A DNA stretch of 64,000 bases from a bacterium 210820-DFI.6.37 (GCA_020558355.1 JAJCKG010000001.1:124001-188000), one strand, 5' to 3'. Positions 23,359-32,193 are shown, counted from the first letter of the stretch. The notes: generated by a model from the sequence alone, not told the origin. Program-made: numbers and translations.

Positions 23359-26175
23359 TTACAGGCGCGGTCCTCCTTTCTTTTTACGGCCCAGCAGCAG
23401 ACAAATTCCGGCCGTTGACGCAATCCCTAAGGCTGCCGCATAAGGAAGAACATCAAAATCATCTCCGGTCTGGACGATTCTGTTGATTTTATCTTCTCCT
23501 GTTATGATCACGGCTCCTTCCTTCGTGTCCGCAATGGCAACCTTCATTTTATTTTTAAATGTGATTTTCTTGTCCTTCGCCAGCAGATATCCTTTAGGCG
23601 CTTCTGTCTCGCGGATAATATAATCGTGTTCTTCGGTCAAACTGGCGACTTCCACATATACCACGTCCTGATCCCTGGTTTGTGGAGTTGTAAAGCTTGC
23701 CGCGAGCTTCTTGCTGTCCGCGTCTAAAATCTCAAAGGAAGCCCCGGGCAGATAGTCACCGGTCTCCTTGTCGATTTTAGTAACATACAGCTTGGTCACT
23801 TCATCTACCATATTTACCTTTTCTGTCCCTCCGGCGGTAAAGGTAATATCCTGCGCGCAGGCGTATCCTATGGGCGCCAGGTCTTCATGCAAGATATACG
23901 CTTTACCGAATTTCAGTCCTTTTACTGTATGCGGAGTTTCCCCGGAAGTCCATTCCTCGATAACGGTTCCAGTTTCTTTATCCTGTATCCGCAGCAAAGC
24001 TCCCGGCAGCTCTTCTCCCGTTGTTTCCGACTGCTTGCTGACCTCTACATCCGTATAAGGAATATTTTCAAAGACAACTTCTACCGGATCGCTTTCATCA
24101 CCGGTGATTACAACTGTTTTCGGATCCTGCGGGACATAGACCTTCGTATCCAGATCAGATTCCGTCACTGTATAAGTTCCTGCCGCGAGATGTTCAATAT
24201 GAATATATCCCTCATCGTCAGTGACCGCGGTAATCGGTTTGATCTCCTCGCCCCAGGTGGTCTTTCCTGTAACCGTCATTTCAATATTAGAGATTTTTCC
24301 ATTTACACAGATTTTCCGGATATCCAGATTGGCTTCTTTCGCCTCATTTTTATAAGAAACAGACACCGAAGCGTTTTTATTTTTTTCATTCAATGTTACC
24401 GTCTGAGGTTCCGGCTGGTGGTAACGCTGCTTCTGCTTTTCATTCATTCTTTCCGTTACGCGGTATGTTCCAAATTCCATTTCATCGATTTCACAAACTC
24501 CTTCTTTATTTGTAGTAACTTCTTTTTCAAATAAGGTAGCGCTGCCTGCCCAGCTGAAATCCCTCCAGGAAAGGGATCCCTGGCTTTTTTCCTCGTTTTC
24601 TGTTGCGGCGTCTTTAACATGAGTCAGCGCAACCGTGACAGAAACAGAGTCCGCAGGCTCCTTTGCGGCATCGGAGGAATCGGCTCGCTCCGCGGCTAGC
24701 GCCGCGGAAATCTTTATTTTATAGGCCCCTGTCTCTCCTTCTTTTGCCGCCTGATTCAGCTTTTCCAGATCTTTCTTATCAACGCTCCAGCTTATATCCG
24801 CCCCAGAGTCTTTCAGACTCGGCCGCGCCTGCTTTAGGAATTCTTCTTCCGACAGAGTCCGGCTGTCCGCCTGAGCTCCTTTTACCTGGAAAGAAAAGCC
24901 CTCCGCGGTCCCGCCGTCTGTTGTCTCTTTAAAGATACGAAGTCCGCCGTTCCGCGGAGTATAAGTATTATGAACCTTTACCTCAGCAGTCTGCCCCGCT
25001 TTTACCGCGACCGAAGTCTGCTTAGCCTCCGTATAGCCGGCTGCCTTCTGCTCATTGGTCAGTGTCTCCTGTACGATATAAGTTCCCGGATACAAATCCG
25101 CCGCGATGGTTCCGTTTTTATCTGTAGTAAAGGTTCCCGAATATCCATTCGCGGCACAGCTTAATTTAAATTGAAAGCCCTGGACCACCTTGCTGTCTGA
25201 TGTTTTTATAATTTTTGCTTTACCGGTTTTTTCAGTTGTAAATTTTACAAAAAACTCCTTTTCATCCGTTGCTCCCACACTGACGGCCTGATTACTGTCC
25301 GCAGCGCTCTTTGCCTGCCAGATCAGCAGCGGCTGGTTCTCGCTTCCGTCATAATTCCCAAGACCCGAATTGGCAAGGGCCGCTGTATAAGATCCTGCTT
25401 TGGACGCGCTGAATGTGTATTTATATCCGTTTCGGGATACGGAAAGCCCATCTGTGGTTTTCGACAGCTTTTTCAAGTAATTCGCTTTATTGGCGTCCGT
25501 CAGCGTTACAGACCATTTTTTCGTTTTATAGCTGTAAGTCATGGCATAGGTCTTTGCGCCGCTTTTTGTATCCTTTGTAAAAGAAGCCCCCTTCGCGTGC
25601 TTCGCCATTTCCTTTAAGATCCAGCTATAACACCGTTCCGCCGGCTTTCCCTTCAGATTATTATATTCCTTGGCTGATGTCCGTTTTTCAGGCGAAGTCC
25701 GATATCCGCAGGTAAACTCCCAGGCTATGACCTGAGTCGCGAAGTAATAATCGTTTACATTGGTTTTTGCCACGGGAGAGCCTTTTCCCGGATGGTACCC
25801 GTAAACCATCAGAACCGGAAGCCACGTTTTTGACGCGCTGTTCAGCTTTTTATACATACCTGATCCCGTATTTGTCTTTGCGGTATAGGCTGTTCCGGTT
25901 TTATTTCTCAGAGTTGGGTTCAGACAGTATCCTACATAGGTCTTACTCCCTGATTTAATTCCAAATTTTACAGCGGCGCCGGAGGTATAATGGGATGATC
26001 TGTATTTTGCTCCGTTGTATCCCTCTCCCAGAAGCGAATTGGATACAGTGCCGGAGGCTCCGCTTTTTACCGCCGCAGACGCGAAGGATGTGCTGAACGC
26101 TGCCGCCGCCATTATGAAGGCCAACAGCAAAAGCAGAATTTTTTTATATTCCCTGTTTATTTTTGTTGTCAACAT
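23359..26175 (-). CDS. Sortase-anchored thioester-domain adhesin with Cna-B repeats
   Basis: A 938-residue surface protein. A signal peptide covers residues 1-34 (LLLLLAFIMAAAAF core). The N-terminal thioester domain has Cys84 in VGYCLNP and Gln148 in ATQVIAWEF, the pair expected to form an internal Cys-Gln thioester that binds host or matrix amines. About five SpaA/Cna-B-like repeats follow (from about residue 315), ending in TYIVQET, TYRVTER, TYTVTES, AYILHED and DYIIRETEAPKGY. The E in each is the usual isopeptide acid. The second repeat carries a ~100-residue insertion. The end is a sorting signal, VQTGD at 901-905, a hydrophobic helix and RKKKGG. No sortase gene is in the window. A hairpin-rich leader precedes it. 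Confidence 0.9.
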   Translation of the reverse strand: MLTTKINREYKKILLLLLAFIMAAAAFSTSFASAAVKSGASGTVSNSLLGEGYNGAKYRSSHYTSGAAVKFGIKSGSKTYVGYCLNPTLRNKTGTAYTAKTNTGSGMYKKLNSASKTWLPVLMVYGYHPGKGSPVAKTNVNDYYFATQVIAWEFTCGYRTSPEKRTSAKEYNNLKGKPAERCYSWILKEMAKHAKGASFTKDTKSGAKTYAMTYSYKTKKWSVTLTDANKANYLKKLSKTTDGLSVSRNGYKYTFSASKAGSYTAALANSGLGNYDGSENQPLLIWQAKSAADSNQAVSVGATDEKEFFVKFTTEKTGKAKIIKTSDSKVVQGFQFKLSCAANGYSGTFTTDKNGTIAADLYPGTYIVQETLTNEQKAAGYTEAKQTSVAVKAGQTAEVKVHNTYTPRNGGLRIFKETTDGGTAEGFSFQVKGAQADSRTLSEEEFLKQARPSLKDSGADISWSVDKKDLEKLNQAAKEGETGAYKIKISAALAAERADSSDAAKEPADSVSVTVALTHVKDAATENEEKSQGSLSWRDFSWAGSATLFEKEVTTNKEGVCEIDEMEFGTYRVTERMNEKQKQRYHQPEPQTVTLNEKNKNASVSVSYKNEAKEANLDIRKICVNGKISNIEMTVTGKTTWGEEIKPITAVTDDEGYIHIEHLAAGTYTVTESDLDTKVYVPQDPKTVVITGDESDPVEVVFENIPYTDVEVSKQSETTGEELPGALLRIQDKETGTVIEEWTSGETPHTVKGLKFGKAYILHEDLAPIGYACAQDITFTAGGTEKVNMVDEVTKLYVTKIDKETGDYLPGASFEILDADSKKLAASFTTPQTRDQDVVYVEVASLTEEHDYIIRETEAPKGYLLAKDKKITFKNKMKVAIADTKEGAVIITGEDKINRIVQTGDDFDVLPYAAALGIASTAGICLLLGRKKKGGPRL

Positions 26176-26206
26176 ATTGCTCTTTCTCCTTAATCCTCAA
26201 ATAAGA

Positions 26207-26251
26207 ACAAAGTCGGCTTCGCCGATTTATGTTCAGCGGTAGACTTTGTTG
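26207..26251 (-). repeat. Inverted repeat in the adhesin leader
   Basis: AACAAAGTC (26207-26215) and GACTTTGTT (26243-26251) pair perfectly. An inner TCGGC-TTC-GCCGA hairpin lies in the same span. It is 32 nt before the adhesin start, close to its ribosome site. Confidence 0.6.
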
Positions 26252-26258
26252 ATATTCC

Positions 26259-26282
26259 GGAAATATCGAAAACGATATTTCC
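26259..26282 (-). repeat. Perfect 10-bp hairpin in the adhesin leader
   Basis: GGAAATATCG - four-base loop - CGATATTTCC, without a T-run on either strand, so it is not a terminator. It may be an operator, an RNA-stability element or the end of a small repeat. Confidence 0.6.
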
Positions 26283-26289
26283 TACATAA

Positions 26290-26315
26290 TAAAAAACAGC
26301 TTTTATTCCAGCTGT
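26290..26315 (-). terminator. Terminator after the 14-codon leader ORF
   Basis: ACAGCT / AGCTGT stem with an 8-nt loop, followed on the minus strand by TTTTTTATT. Transcripts starting upstream would stop here unless it is bypassed. Confidence 0.65.
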
Positions 26316-26347
26316 CTTTCTTCTTCCCTTTTATTGTTTTGATCCTT

Positions 26348-26392
26348 TCATTTTTTGTCTTTTGGGCGTTCCCTGGCTCTGTATGAAGTCAT
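26348..26392 (-). CDS. 14-residue leader peptide (putative)
   Basis: Minus-strand ORF encoding MTSYRARERPKDKK, very basic. It has an unusually strong ribosome site (AAAAAAGGAGGG, 6 nt before the ATG), better than most genes here. It lies between an upstream hairpin with T-run and a downstream terminator, in the leader of the adhesin gene. It may be an attenuation peptide or a short independent gene. Translation is not proven; too short for homology. Confidence 0.4.
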   Translation of the reverse strand: MTSYRARERPKDKK

Positions 26393-26426
26393 GCGTTTCC
26401 CTCCTTTTTTATAATTCTCTTACTAA

Positions 26427-26454
26427 AAAGGCCGCAATAAAACCCGCGGTCTTT
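26427..26454 (-). promoter_or_regulatory. Attenuator-like hairpin before the leader ORF
   Basis: AAAGACCGC and GCGGCCTTT pair (one A-C mismatch on the minus strand) and are followed by TTTTTAG. It lies about 50 nt after the extended -10 promoter TGCTATACT (26504-26512) and about 35 nt before the leader ORF. Confidence 0.45.
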
Positions 26455-26662
26455 TCATGGCGATCCGGATGCGCCTGTCATTTGTTAAAACTTTACAGTT
26501 TATAGTATAGCACAGATTTTTTTACGCAGGGGACATATTTCTCCGGGCTTTATCTACGGGAGCCAAACAGAACACGCCTCTTCTTTTCTGAGATTTTGTT
26601 TTACTCTCCCACATTTTGGGTAATCATAATATAAGAAAAATAAGCAAGGGGGACTACGGTTT

Positions 26663-27412
26663 ATGTATGGAATCTTTGCGGGGCTTTTTGTGATCCTGGC
26701 CAGTATTGCCGGATCTCTTATGGGCCTTGCCTTTAAAAAAATAAGTCACCGAACCAACGATATGATCCTGGGATTCGCTTCCGGAGTTATGTTGACCGCG
26801 GCGTTTCTTGGACTTCTTCCCACTGCCTTTGAAAGCTTCCGGCCGATTCCGGTAACCGCGGGCGTTCTTGGGGTCTTTGCCGGAGCTGTCCTTATCAGCC
26901 TGATCGACCGGTTCGTTCCACACATCCATTTTGACAGCGGCCACCTGCATGAAAGTGAAACGAAAAGCCGCGGCGGAGGCAGCCGGGTTCTGCTGCTGGT
27001 TATTGCCATTGCCATCCACAATATACCGGAGGGCCTGGCTACGGGTATTGTCTTCAGTGACGGCCCTACAGACAACGCTCTTATGGTTGCGATTTCCATG
27101 GTAATCCAGAAAATCCCGGAAGGTCTGATCGTCGCCGTCCCCCTGCTGGGAATGGGGATGAAGCGCGGCAAAGCCTTTAAAATCAGTTTGCTGATCGCCT
27201 TTATGATGCTGCCCGGAATTGTCGCGGGTGTCCTGCTGGGAACGCTCCCCCAGCTTCTCACTTCCTTTTTTTACGCCTTTACCTTCGGCGCCATTGTATA
27301 TGTAGTAAGTGATGAAATCATTCCGGAGTCCCATGAACACGGGCATCAGCGCTCAGCAACCTTTTCTCTTCTTACTGGCGTCCTGGTGGTAGTTCTGATG
27401 CAGTTCATCTGA
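26663..27412 (+). CDS. ZIP-family metal transporter
   Basis: A 249-residue membrane protein with about eight helices. The metal site in helix 4 reads HNIPEG. The equivalent in helix 5 reads QKIPEG, a Gln where many ZIP proteins have His, which may shift metal preference. A His-rich loop (PHIHFDSGHLHESE) lies between helices 3 and 4, as usual. It probably imports zinc, iron or manganese. GGGGGA precedes the ATG. It is monocistronic and followed by tRNA-Thr. Confidence 0.9.
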   Translation: MYGIFAGLFVILASIAGSLMGLAFKKISHRTNDMILGFASGVMLTAAFLGLLPTAFESFRPIPVTAGVLGVFAGAVLISLIDRFVPHIHFDSGHLHESETKSRGGGSRVLLLVIAIAIHNIPEGLATGIVFSDGPTDNALMVAISMVIQKIPEGLIVAVPLLGMGMKRGKAFKISLLIAFMMLPGIVAGVLLGTLPQLLTSFFYAFTFGAIVYVVSDEIIPESHEHGHQRSATFSLLTGVLVVVLMQFI

Positions 27413-27439
27413 ATCTGCCGGGAAAAAATAAAAAAAGTA

Positions 27440-27469
27440 TTGAAATATACCCTTATTAGATTGTATAAT
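27440..27469 (+). promoter_or_regulatory. tRNA-Thr promoter
   Basis: TTGAAA (27440-27445) and TATAAT (27464-27469) with an 18-nt spacer, ending 12 nt before the tRNA. Confidence 0.75.
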
Positions 27470-27481
27470 AGAAAGGTACTT

Positions 27482-27556
27482 GCTACTGTGGCTCAGGGGT
27501 AGAGCAGCTCACTCGTAATGAGCAGGTCGTGGGTTCAAATCCCACCAGTAGCTCCA
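27482..27556 (+). tRNA. tRNA-Thr (anticodon CGT)
   Basis: A 75-nt cloverleaf: acceptor GCTACTG / CAGTAGC, D-arm GCTCAGGGGTAGAGC, anticodon loop CTCGTAA giving CGT (codon ACG), T-loop GGTTCAAATCC, encoded CCA. Own promoter and terminator. Confidence 0.95.
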
Positions 27557-27558
27557 CG

Positions 27559-27605
27559 AAAATCCCGCAGGATCTGACAATTGAAGGGGTCTGCGGGATT
27601 TTTAT
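27559..27605 (+). terminator. Terminator after tRNA-Thr
   Basis: AAAATCCCGCAG / CTGCGGGATTTTT stem, loop about 20 nt, ending in a T-run. Confidence 0.85.
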
Positions 27606-27695
27606 TATTTCAGACTCCAGCCCGCGTCAAGGCAGGGAGCTAAAAAAAACTTTTTCTTGTGATTTTAACGGAACGGATTGTAAAGGAGGAAAACA

Positions 27696-28226
27696 ATGGA
27701 CAGCTTACTGATCGTAGTGGATATGCAGAAAGACTTTATCGACGGTGCGCTCGGCACCCCAGAAGCGCAAGCTATTATCGAAGCAGTAAATGAGAAAATA
27801 AAAGAATATGATAAGAAGGGGGATCTGGTGATTTTTACAGCAGATACCCACAACGAAAATTACCTGAAGACGCAGGAAGGGCGTAACCTTCCTATCCCTC
27901 ACTGCATTTGCGGGACAGAGGGCTGGGAAATCGACAACAGGCTCTTTCGTCCGGAAGGCTCTCCTATCCTCGAAAAGGACACCTTCGGTTCCAAAGAGCT
28001 TGGAATCACGCTGATGGAACTGGAGCGGACGGGAAACGCTCCTAAATCCGTTGAGCTTGTAGGGCTCTGCACGGATATCTGTGTTATTTCCAACGCAATG
28101 ATGGTAAAAGCCTTTCTACCGGAGGTGCCGGTCTCAGTAGACAGCGCCTGCTGCGCGGGCGTTACACCAGAAAGCCACGAAACCGCTTTAAAAGCCATGA
28201 AAATGTGTCAGATCCAAATAAAGTGA
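27696..28226 (+). CDS. Cysteine hydrolase, nicotinamidase/isochorismatase type
   Basis: A 176-residue isochorismatase-fold hydrolase. The catalytic Asp is in VVDMQKDFIDGAL, the Lys is in ILEKDTF, and the nucleophilic Cys sits in GLCTDICVISNAMM, after the cis-peptide region. The DTHNENY metal-site segment fits nicotinamidase (PncA), which recycles nicotinamide to nicotinate. A general amidase remains possible. AAAGGAGG precedes the ATG. It converges on the sigF operon with only 7 nt between stops. Confidence 0.87.
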   Translation: MDSLLIVVDMQKDFIDGALGTPEAQAIIEAVNEKIKEYDKKGDLVIFTADTHNENYLKTQEGRNLPIPHCICGTEGWEIDNRLFRPEGSPILEKDTFGSKELGITLMELERTGNAPKSVELVGLCTDICVISNAMMVKAFLPEVPVSVDSACCAGVTPESHETALKAMKMCQIQIK

Positions 28227-28233
28227 TCCCGTA

Positions 28234-28971
28234 TTATCCCAATTTTTCTCTCATATTCTTCAATACCTTTTTTTCGATGCGGGATACCTGTACCTGGGAT
28301 ATCCCCATCTTTCCCGCAATCTGCTGCTGAGTCATATCCTTGAAATACCGCAGCACAATGATCTGCCTTTCCCTCTCAGAAAGCGTTCCGATCATCATTT
28401 TCAGATCGATCATGTTGATATTGCGTTCTTCTTCTGAAACATGATCTACCTTTTTCTCCCGGTAGCCCTCCGATAATTCCGCGTTATCCAGGCTCTCCAC
28501 ACTGGCAAGGGCCTCTGAAGCGTCCAGAATCTCCAGAATTTTTTCTACCGGCAGTTCCATTTGCTCCGCAAGGTAACTGAGCTTTGGCCAGGTTCCATTT
28601 TTATTGTAATACTCCTCTTTGAGCTTTTTCAGATTTCGAATATCCATTTTCAGCTGGCGGCTGACCTTTATTTTTCCGTCATCCCGGATGTATCGTTTGA
28701 TTTCCCCCAAAATCATGGGAACGGCATAGGTGGAAAACATGACGTCAAACTTTGTGTCAAACCGCTCTATCGCCTTTAAAAGCCCGATAAAGCCGATCTG
28801 CAAAAGGTCATCCAGCTCATATCCTGGTCCGGTAAATTTCAACGCGAGATTCTTTACAAGTCCTGTGTTCTGATTCACAATCTGCTCGCAGGCTTCATTA
28901 TCTCCCTGCTGCGCCCGTCTGATTAGTGCGTATGTATCTTCTTTCTTTACCGGTATATACTTAGCAGTCAT
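28234..28971 (-). CDS. sigF: Sporulation sigma factor F
   Basis: Forespore-specific sigma factor. The 245 residues contain regions 2 (LDDLLQIGFIGLLKAIERFD, then FSTYAVPMILGEIKRYIRDDG), 3, and 4 (LSERERQIIVLRYFKDMTQQQIAGKMGISQVQVSRIEKK). Order and overlaps are those of the spoIIA operon: spoIIAA-spoIIAB-sigF, with sigF starting 11 nt inside spoIIAB. It is held inactive by SpoIIAB until septation. Confidence 0.95.
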   Translation of the reverse strand: MTAKYIPVKKEDTYALIRRAQQGDNEACEQIVNQNTGLVKNLALKFTGPGYELDDLLQIGFIGLLKAIERFDTKFDVMFSTYAVPMILGEIKRYIRDDGKIKVSRQLKMDIRNLKKLKEEYYNKNGTWPKLSYLAEQMELPVEKILEILDASEALASVESLDNAELSEGYREKKVDHVSEEERNINMIDLKMMIGTLSERERQIIVLRYFKDMTQQQIAGKMGISQVQVSRIEKKVLKNMREKLG

Positions 28972-29404
28972 TGCTAATATCCAGCTGTTTGGTCATAGTC
29001 ACCGTCGTTCCCTCCCCGGCCCTCGACACAACCTCCACCCGGTCCATAAAGCTTTCCATAACCGTAAACCCCATACCGGAACGTTCTTCCTTTCTGCCGG
29101 TTGTAAACATCGGCTCTCTGGCCTTGTCCACATCCTCGATTCCAATTCCAGTATCCCGAACGATAAGGATTACCTTTCCTCCGGGACGGATCTGACACTC
29201 CAGCTCTACAAGCTCCGACGGATCCTCCTTATATCCATGGATAATACTGTTGCTGACCGCTTCGGAAATCCCAGTTTTGATTTCTGTCAGTTCCTCGATG
29301 GTAGGGTCCATCGAAGCAACAAAGGCAGCGGCCGCCGACCGGGCAAAGGCCTCGTTTTCAGGAAGCGCCGAAAACTGTATCTTCATCTTATTTTCCACTG
29401 ACAT
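28961..29404 (-). CDS. spoIIAB: Anti-sigma-F factor SpoIIAB
   Basis: A 147-residue GHKL kinase that binds sigma-F and phosphorylates SpoIIAA. ATP-binding boxes are visible: EAVSNSIIHGYKED (N box), VRDTGIGIED (G1), and ERSGMGFTVMESFMD (G2). It overlaps spoIIAA by 17 nt and sigF by 11 nt, favouring matched synthesis. Confidence 0.95.
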   Translation of the reverse strand: MSVENKMKIQFSALPENEAFARSAAAAFVASMDPTIEELTEIKTGISEAVSNSIIHGYKEDPSELVELECQIRPGGKVILIVRDTGIGIEDVDKAREPMFTTGRKEERSGMGFTVMESFMDRVEVVSRAGEGTTVTMTKQLDISNDC

Positions 29405-29768
29405 TCACCTCCATTTCCATCTGCTGCTGCCCTTTTAAAAGACAGATCGCGTCTTTTGCGTCTTTCTGCTTATCTACAACCGTAAAAATTCCCGCCATAT
29501 ACAGGATCTTCTCTATATATTCTGAGCATCCGGCCACGAACAGCCGCCCTCCCTTTTTGGTCACTTTATTATATCTCCCAAGCACTACACCGATCCCGGA
29601 GCTGTCCATAAATGTGATCTTTTCAAAATCCAAAATCAAATGACGGCACGAAAAAGCCTCCATGGTTTCATCGATCTCATCCCGCACAGTCCCGGCGCTG
29701 TGATGGTCCAGTTCTCCGCAGGCGGAAGCTACAAGTATGTCGTCAGTCATCTGAAAATCTAAACGCAT
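29388..29768 (-). CDS. spoIIAA: Anti-anti-sigma factor SpoIIAA
   Basis: A 126-residue STAS protein. The phosphorylated serine lies in the FMDSSGIGVVLGRY motif (residues 54-67). Dephospho-SpoIIAA frees sigma-F from SpoIIAB. The C-terminal tail (about residues 108-126, QQQMEMEVNVSGK) is slightly longer than in Bacillus. A GGGAGG site precedes the ATG. First gene of the spoIIA operon; a TATAAT (29806-29811) lies upstream on the minus strand. Spo0A/sigma-H control is expected from other species but no clear site was identified. Confidence 0.93.
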   Translation of the reverse strand: MRLDFQMTDDILVASACGELDHHSAGTVRDEIDETMEAFSCRHLILDFEKITFMDSSGIGVVLGRYNKVTKKGGRLFVAGCSEYIEKILYMAGIFTVVDKQKDAKDAICLLKGQQQMEMEVNVSGK

Positions 29769-29871
29769 AAAAAATCCTCCCCTCTCTCATAGCTGTTACA
29801 TACTTATTATAGTACGCCCGGGCCGGGCTTGTCCTTAAGAGAAAAGGAGGAAATTCTTCTATTTTTAGCGA

Positions 29872-31059
29872 TTATTCCGGTTTTATGTCGATGCTCTGGC
29901 GTGAAGCGACCGCGTCAGCAATCAATTTTTCACAATCCAGACGGCTTTCCGACTGAAGGATCTTTTCCAGCTTTGGTTTTGTTGCCGGATGCTTTGGCAG
30001 AAATACCGTACAGCAGTCCTCATAAGGCTGAATGGAGGTTTCATAGGTTCCGATCTCCTTAGCCTTGTCCATAATATCCACTTTATCCATAGCGATCAAA
30101 GGACGCATAACCGGAAGCTGCACAGAGGCGTCTGTTACCACCAGAGCTTCCGCGGTCTGACTTGCTACCTGCCCCAGATTTTCTCCTGTAATAAGCATGC
30201 CGCAGCCAGTTTCCCTAGCTACCCGCTCGGCAATTCGCATCATAAAACGGCGCACCAAAATGGTGGTTTCCTCCTCCGGGCAGTTCTGCACGATCTGCTC
30301 CTGAATCGGCAGCAGATTGATCACATGCATTTTGAACCTGCCGCAGTATGTGGCCACGATCTTTGCCAGTTCTTCTACCTTCTCCTGAGCTCTCTGACTG
30401 GTGTAAGGATAGGAATGAAAATGAATGGCTTCAATGAGCATTCCCCGCTTTGCCATCATCCAGGTGGCTACCGGACTGTCAATTCCGCCGGACAGCAGGC
30501 TCATCCCCTTTCCGTTGGTTCCCAGAGGCAGTCCCCCGAAGCCCTGAATCTTGTCCTGATAAATATAGGACCTGCCCTGTCTCACATCGACAAACAGCAG
30601 GCAGTCCGGATCATTGACGTCCACTTTCAAAACCTTGCATCCGATCAGGACCTTTGCTCCGATGATCCTGCCGATTTCCGGAGATTTAACCGGAAAGTTC
30701 TTATCTGCCCGTTTTGCTTTCACCTTAAAGGTCCGGATCCCTCTTTCCTCAATCATCTCTTTCATGTACGCCACAGCGGCTTCACCAATGGAATCCAGCG
30801 TTGATTCGGCTTCCACAGCCGGACTGATGGAAGCGACGCCAAACACCTTCGATATTTCTTTGATGATATCGTCTTTCCCATAAGCTTTGTCCGCTCTGAC
30901 AAAAATCAGTCCTTCATGCCGCTTCACTTCAAAGTTTTCAAATTTCCGCTTTAAAAGCTTGCGGATCCGCTCCGCCAGCATTCGCTCAAAATACGGTTTA
31001 TTCATTCCTTTGAGAGCGACTTCCCCGCATCTCACAATAAAAATATGTTGTTCGTTCAA
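29872..31059 (-). CDS. thiI: tRNA 4-thiouridine synthase ThiI
   Basis: Adenylates and thiolates U8 of tRNA, and in some species feeds thiamine-thiazole synthesis. The 395 residues show an N-terminal ferredoxin-like/THUMP region (1-165), then the PP-loop SGGIDSPVA and the catalytic domain. There is no C-terminal rhodanese domain, as in Bacillus. Such short ThiI proteins take sulfur directly from a dedicated cysteine desulfurase, and one is encoded 18 nt upstream on the same strand. Confidence 0.95.
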   Translation of the reverse strand: MNEQHIFIVRCGEVALKGMNKPYFERMLAERIRKLLKRKFENFEVKRHEGLIFVRADKAYGKDDIIKEISKVFGVASISPAVEAESTLDSIGEAAVAYMKEMIEERGIRTFKVKAKRADKNFPVKSPEIGRIIGAKVLIGCKVLKVDVNDPDCLLFVDVRQGRSYIYQDKIQGFGGLPLGTNGKGMSLLSGGIDSPVATWMMAKRGMLIEAIHFHSYPYTSQRAQEKVEELAKIVATYCGRFKMHVINLLPIQEQIVQNCPEEETTILVRRFMMRIAERVARETGCGMLITGENLGQVASQTAEALVVTDASVQLPVMRPLIAMDKVDIMDKAKEIGTYETSIQPYEDCCTVFLPKHPATKPKLEKILQSESRLDCEKLIADAVASRQSIDIKPE

Positions 31060-31077
31060 TGTAGTCTCTCCTTTATC

Positions 31078-32193
31078 TTACCGAAAGCTTCCCAGTCTGC
31101 GAAAGCGGCCTACGGCCCCCTTTACTTTTTCCAGTACCTGATCCATTTCTTTTATCGTGTTATACCTGCTGAAGCTGAACCGGATCGCGCCTTCGATCTC
31201 CTTATCCGTCAGTCCCATTGCCTTCAGCACATGGCTCTGGCCCTTTTTATTGGAGGAACAGGCGGAGCCTGTGGAAACATAGATCTCGTCCTGCTCCAGA
31301 GTATGAAGAAGCACCTCCGCTCTCGTTCCCAGAAAGGAAACATTCAAAACAGAGGAACATCCGTCTTCCGGACTGTTGATCCGAATGTCTTTGATTTCTG
31401 TTTTCAGCCCTTCCAGCAGATAATCCCGAACCGCTTCCCCCGCGTTTTTTTCCATTGCTATTTCTGCCGCTTTTCCAAGCCCCGCGATAGCCGGAACATT
31501 TTCTGTCCCGGACCGCATTCCGGATTCCTGTCCACCTCCTACAAGAAACGGAGGAATATGGACGCCTTTACCGATCCATAGGGCGCCGCTTCCTTTAGGC
31601 CCATGGATTTTATGTCCGCTGACAGAAATCATGTCCGCCCTCTTAGGAAGGGGAACTTTTCCAAAAGCCTGTACCGCGTCTGTATGAAGCAGAGCGTCCT
31701 TCTTGTATCCCGCAATCTCATCGATGGGCATGATGGTTCCTGTCTCATTGTTTACCTGCATTATAGTAATCAGTATGGTTTCTTCATTTACGGCGTTTTT
31801 CAGCTGCGCGGTATCCAGGCGGCACTGGTCATCCACATCAACATAGATCACTTCAAAGCCCTGTTCCTCCAGCCGTTTGCACGCCTCCAGCACAGCCGGA
31901 TGCTCTACTTTGGAAGTAATGATCCCGCGTCCTCTCCGCTTTCTCGCCATGGCCGCGCCAAAAATAGCCATACTGTCCGCTTCGGTTCCTCCGGAAGTAA
32001 AATAAAGCGCTCCCTGCTGTCGGTCCATAGCCTTCATCATCTGTTTTCTGGCTTCCTTCACGGCCTTTTCCGCTGTAACTCCCAGGCTATAGAGAGAAGA
32101 AGGATTTCCAAAATCCTCTTTCATATATTTCAGCATCACCTCTGTGACCTGATCCAGCTGCCTTGTTGTCGCGCTGTTATCTAAATAAATCAT
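31078..32193 (-). CDS. Cysteine desulfurase (NifS/IscS family)
   Basis: PLP enzyme that takes sulfur from cysteine. The Schiff-base lysine lies in SVSGHKIHGPKG, the persulfide cysteine in STGSACSSNKKG, and HTDAVQAFGK is the cofactor region. The 371-residue length and its position directly before thiI suggest it is the dedicated sulfur donor for tRNA thiolation (NifZ-like in Bacillus). Start ATG at 32193; an AAGGAG lies rather far (about 17 nt), so initiation is less certain. Confidence 0.92.
   Translation of the reverse strand: MIYLDNSATTRQLDQVTEVMLKYMKEDFGNPSSLYSLGVTAEKAVKEARKQMMKAMDRQQGALYFTSGGTEADSMAIFGAAMARKRRGRGIITSKVEHPAVLEACKRLEEQGFEVIYVDVDDQCRLDTAQLKNAVNEETILITIMQVNNETGTIMPIDEIAGYKKDALLHTDAVQAFGKVPLPKRADMISVSGHKIHGPKGSGALWIGKGVHIPPFLVGGGQESGMRSGTENVPAIAGLGKAAEIAMEKNAGEAVRDYLLEGLKTEIKDIRINSPEDGCSSVLNVSFLGTRAEVLLHTLEQDEIYVSTGSACSSNKKGQSHVLKAMGLTDKEIEGAIRFSFSRYNTIKEMDQVLEKVKGAVGRFRRLGSFR

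Larger units (their letters stand above)
26176..26662. other. 487-nt intergenic leader region
   Basis: Gap between the divergent adhesin and ZIP genes. On the minus strand it holds an extended -10 promoter (about 26504-26509), a 9-bp hairpin, a 14-codon ORF, a terminator and two further perfect hairpins, all listed separately. The ZIP side (26560-26662) holds an A/T-rich stretch with CATAATATAAG as a possible -10 and a GGGGGA ribosome site. No known riboswitch was recognised. Confidence 0.6.

Noticed and set aside
26259..26282. Terminator for the adhesin-side leader
   Set aside because: Perfect hairpin but no T-run on either strand; kept only as an inverted repeat.
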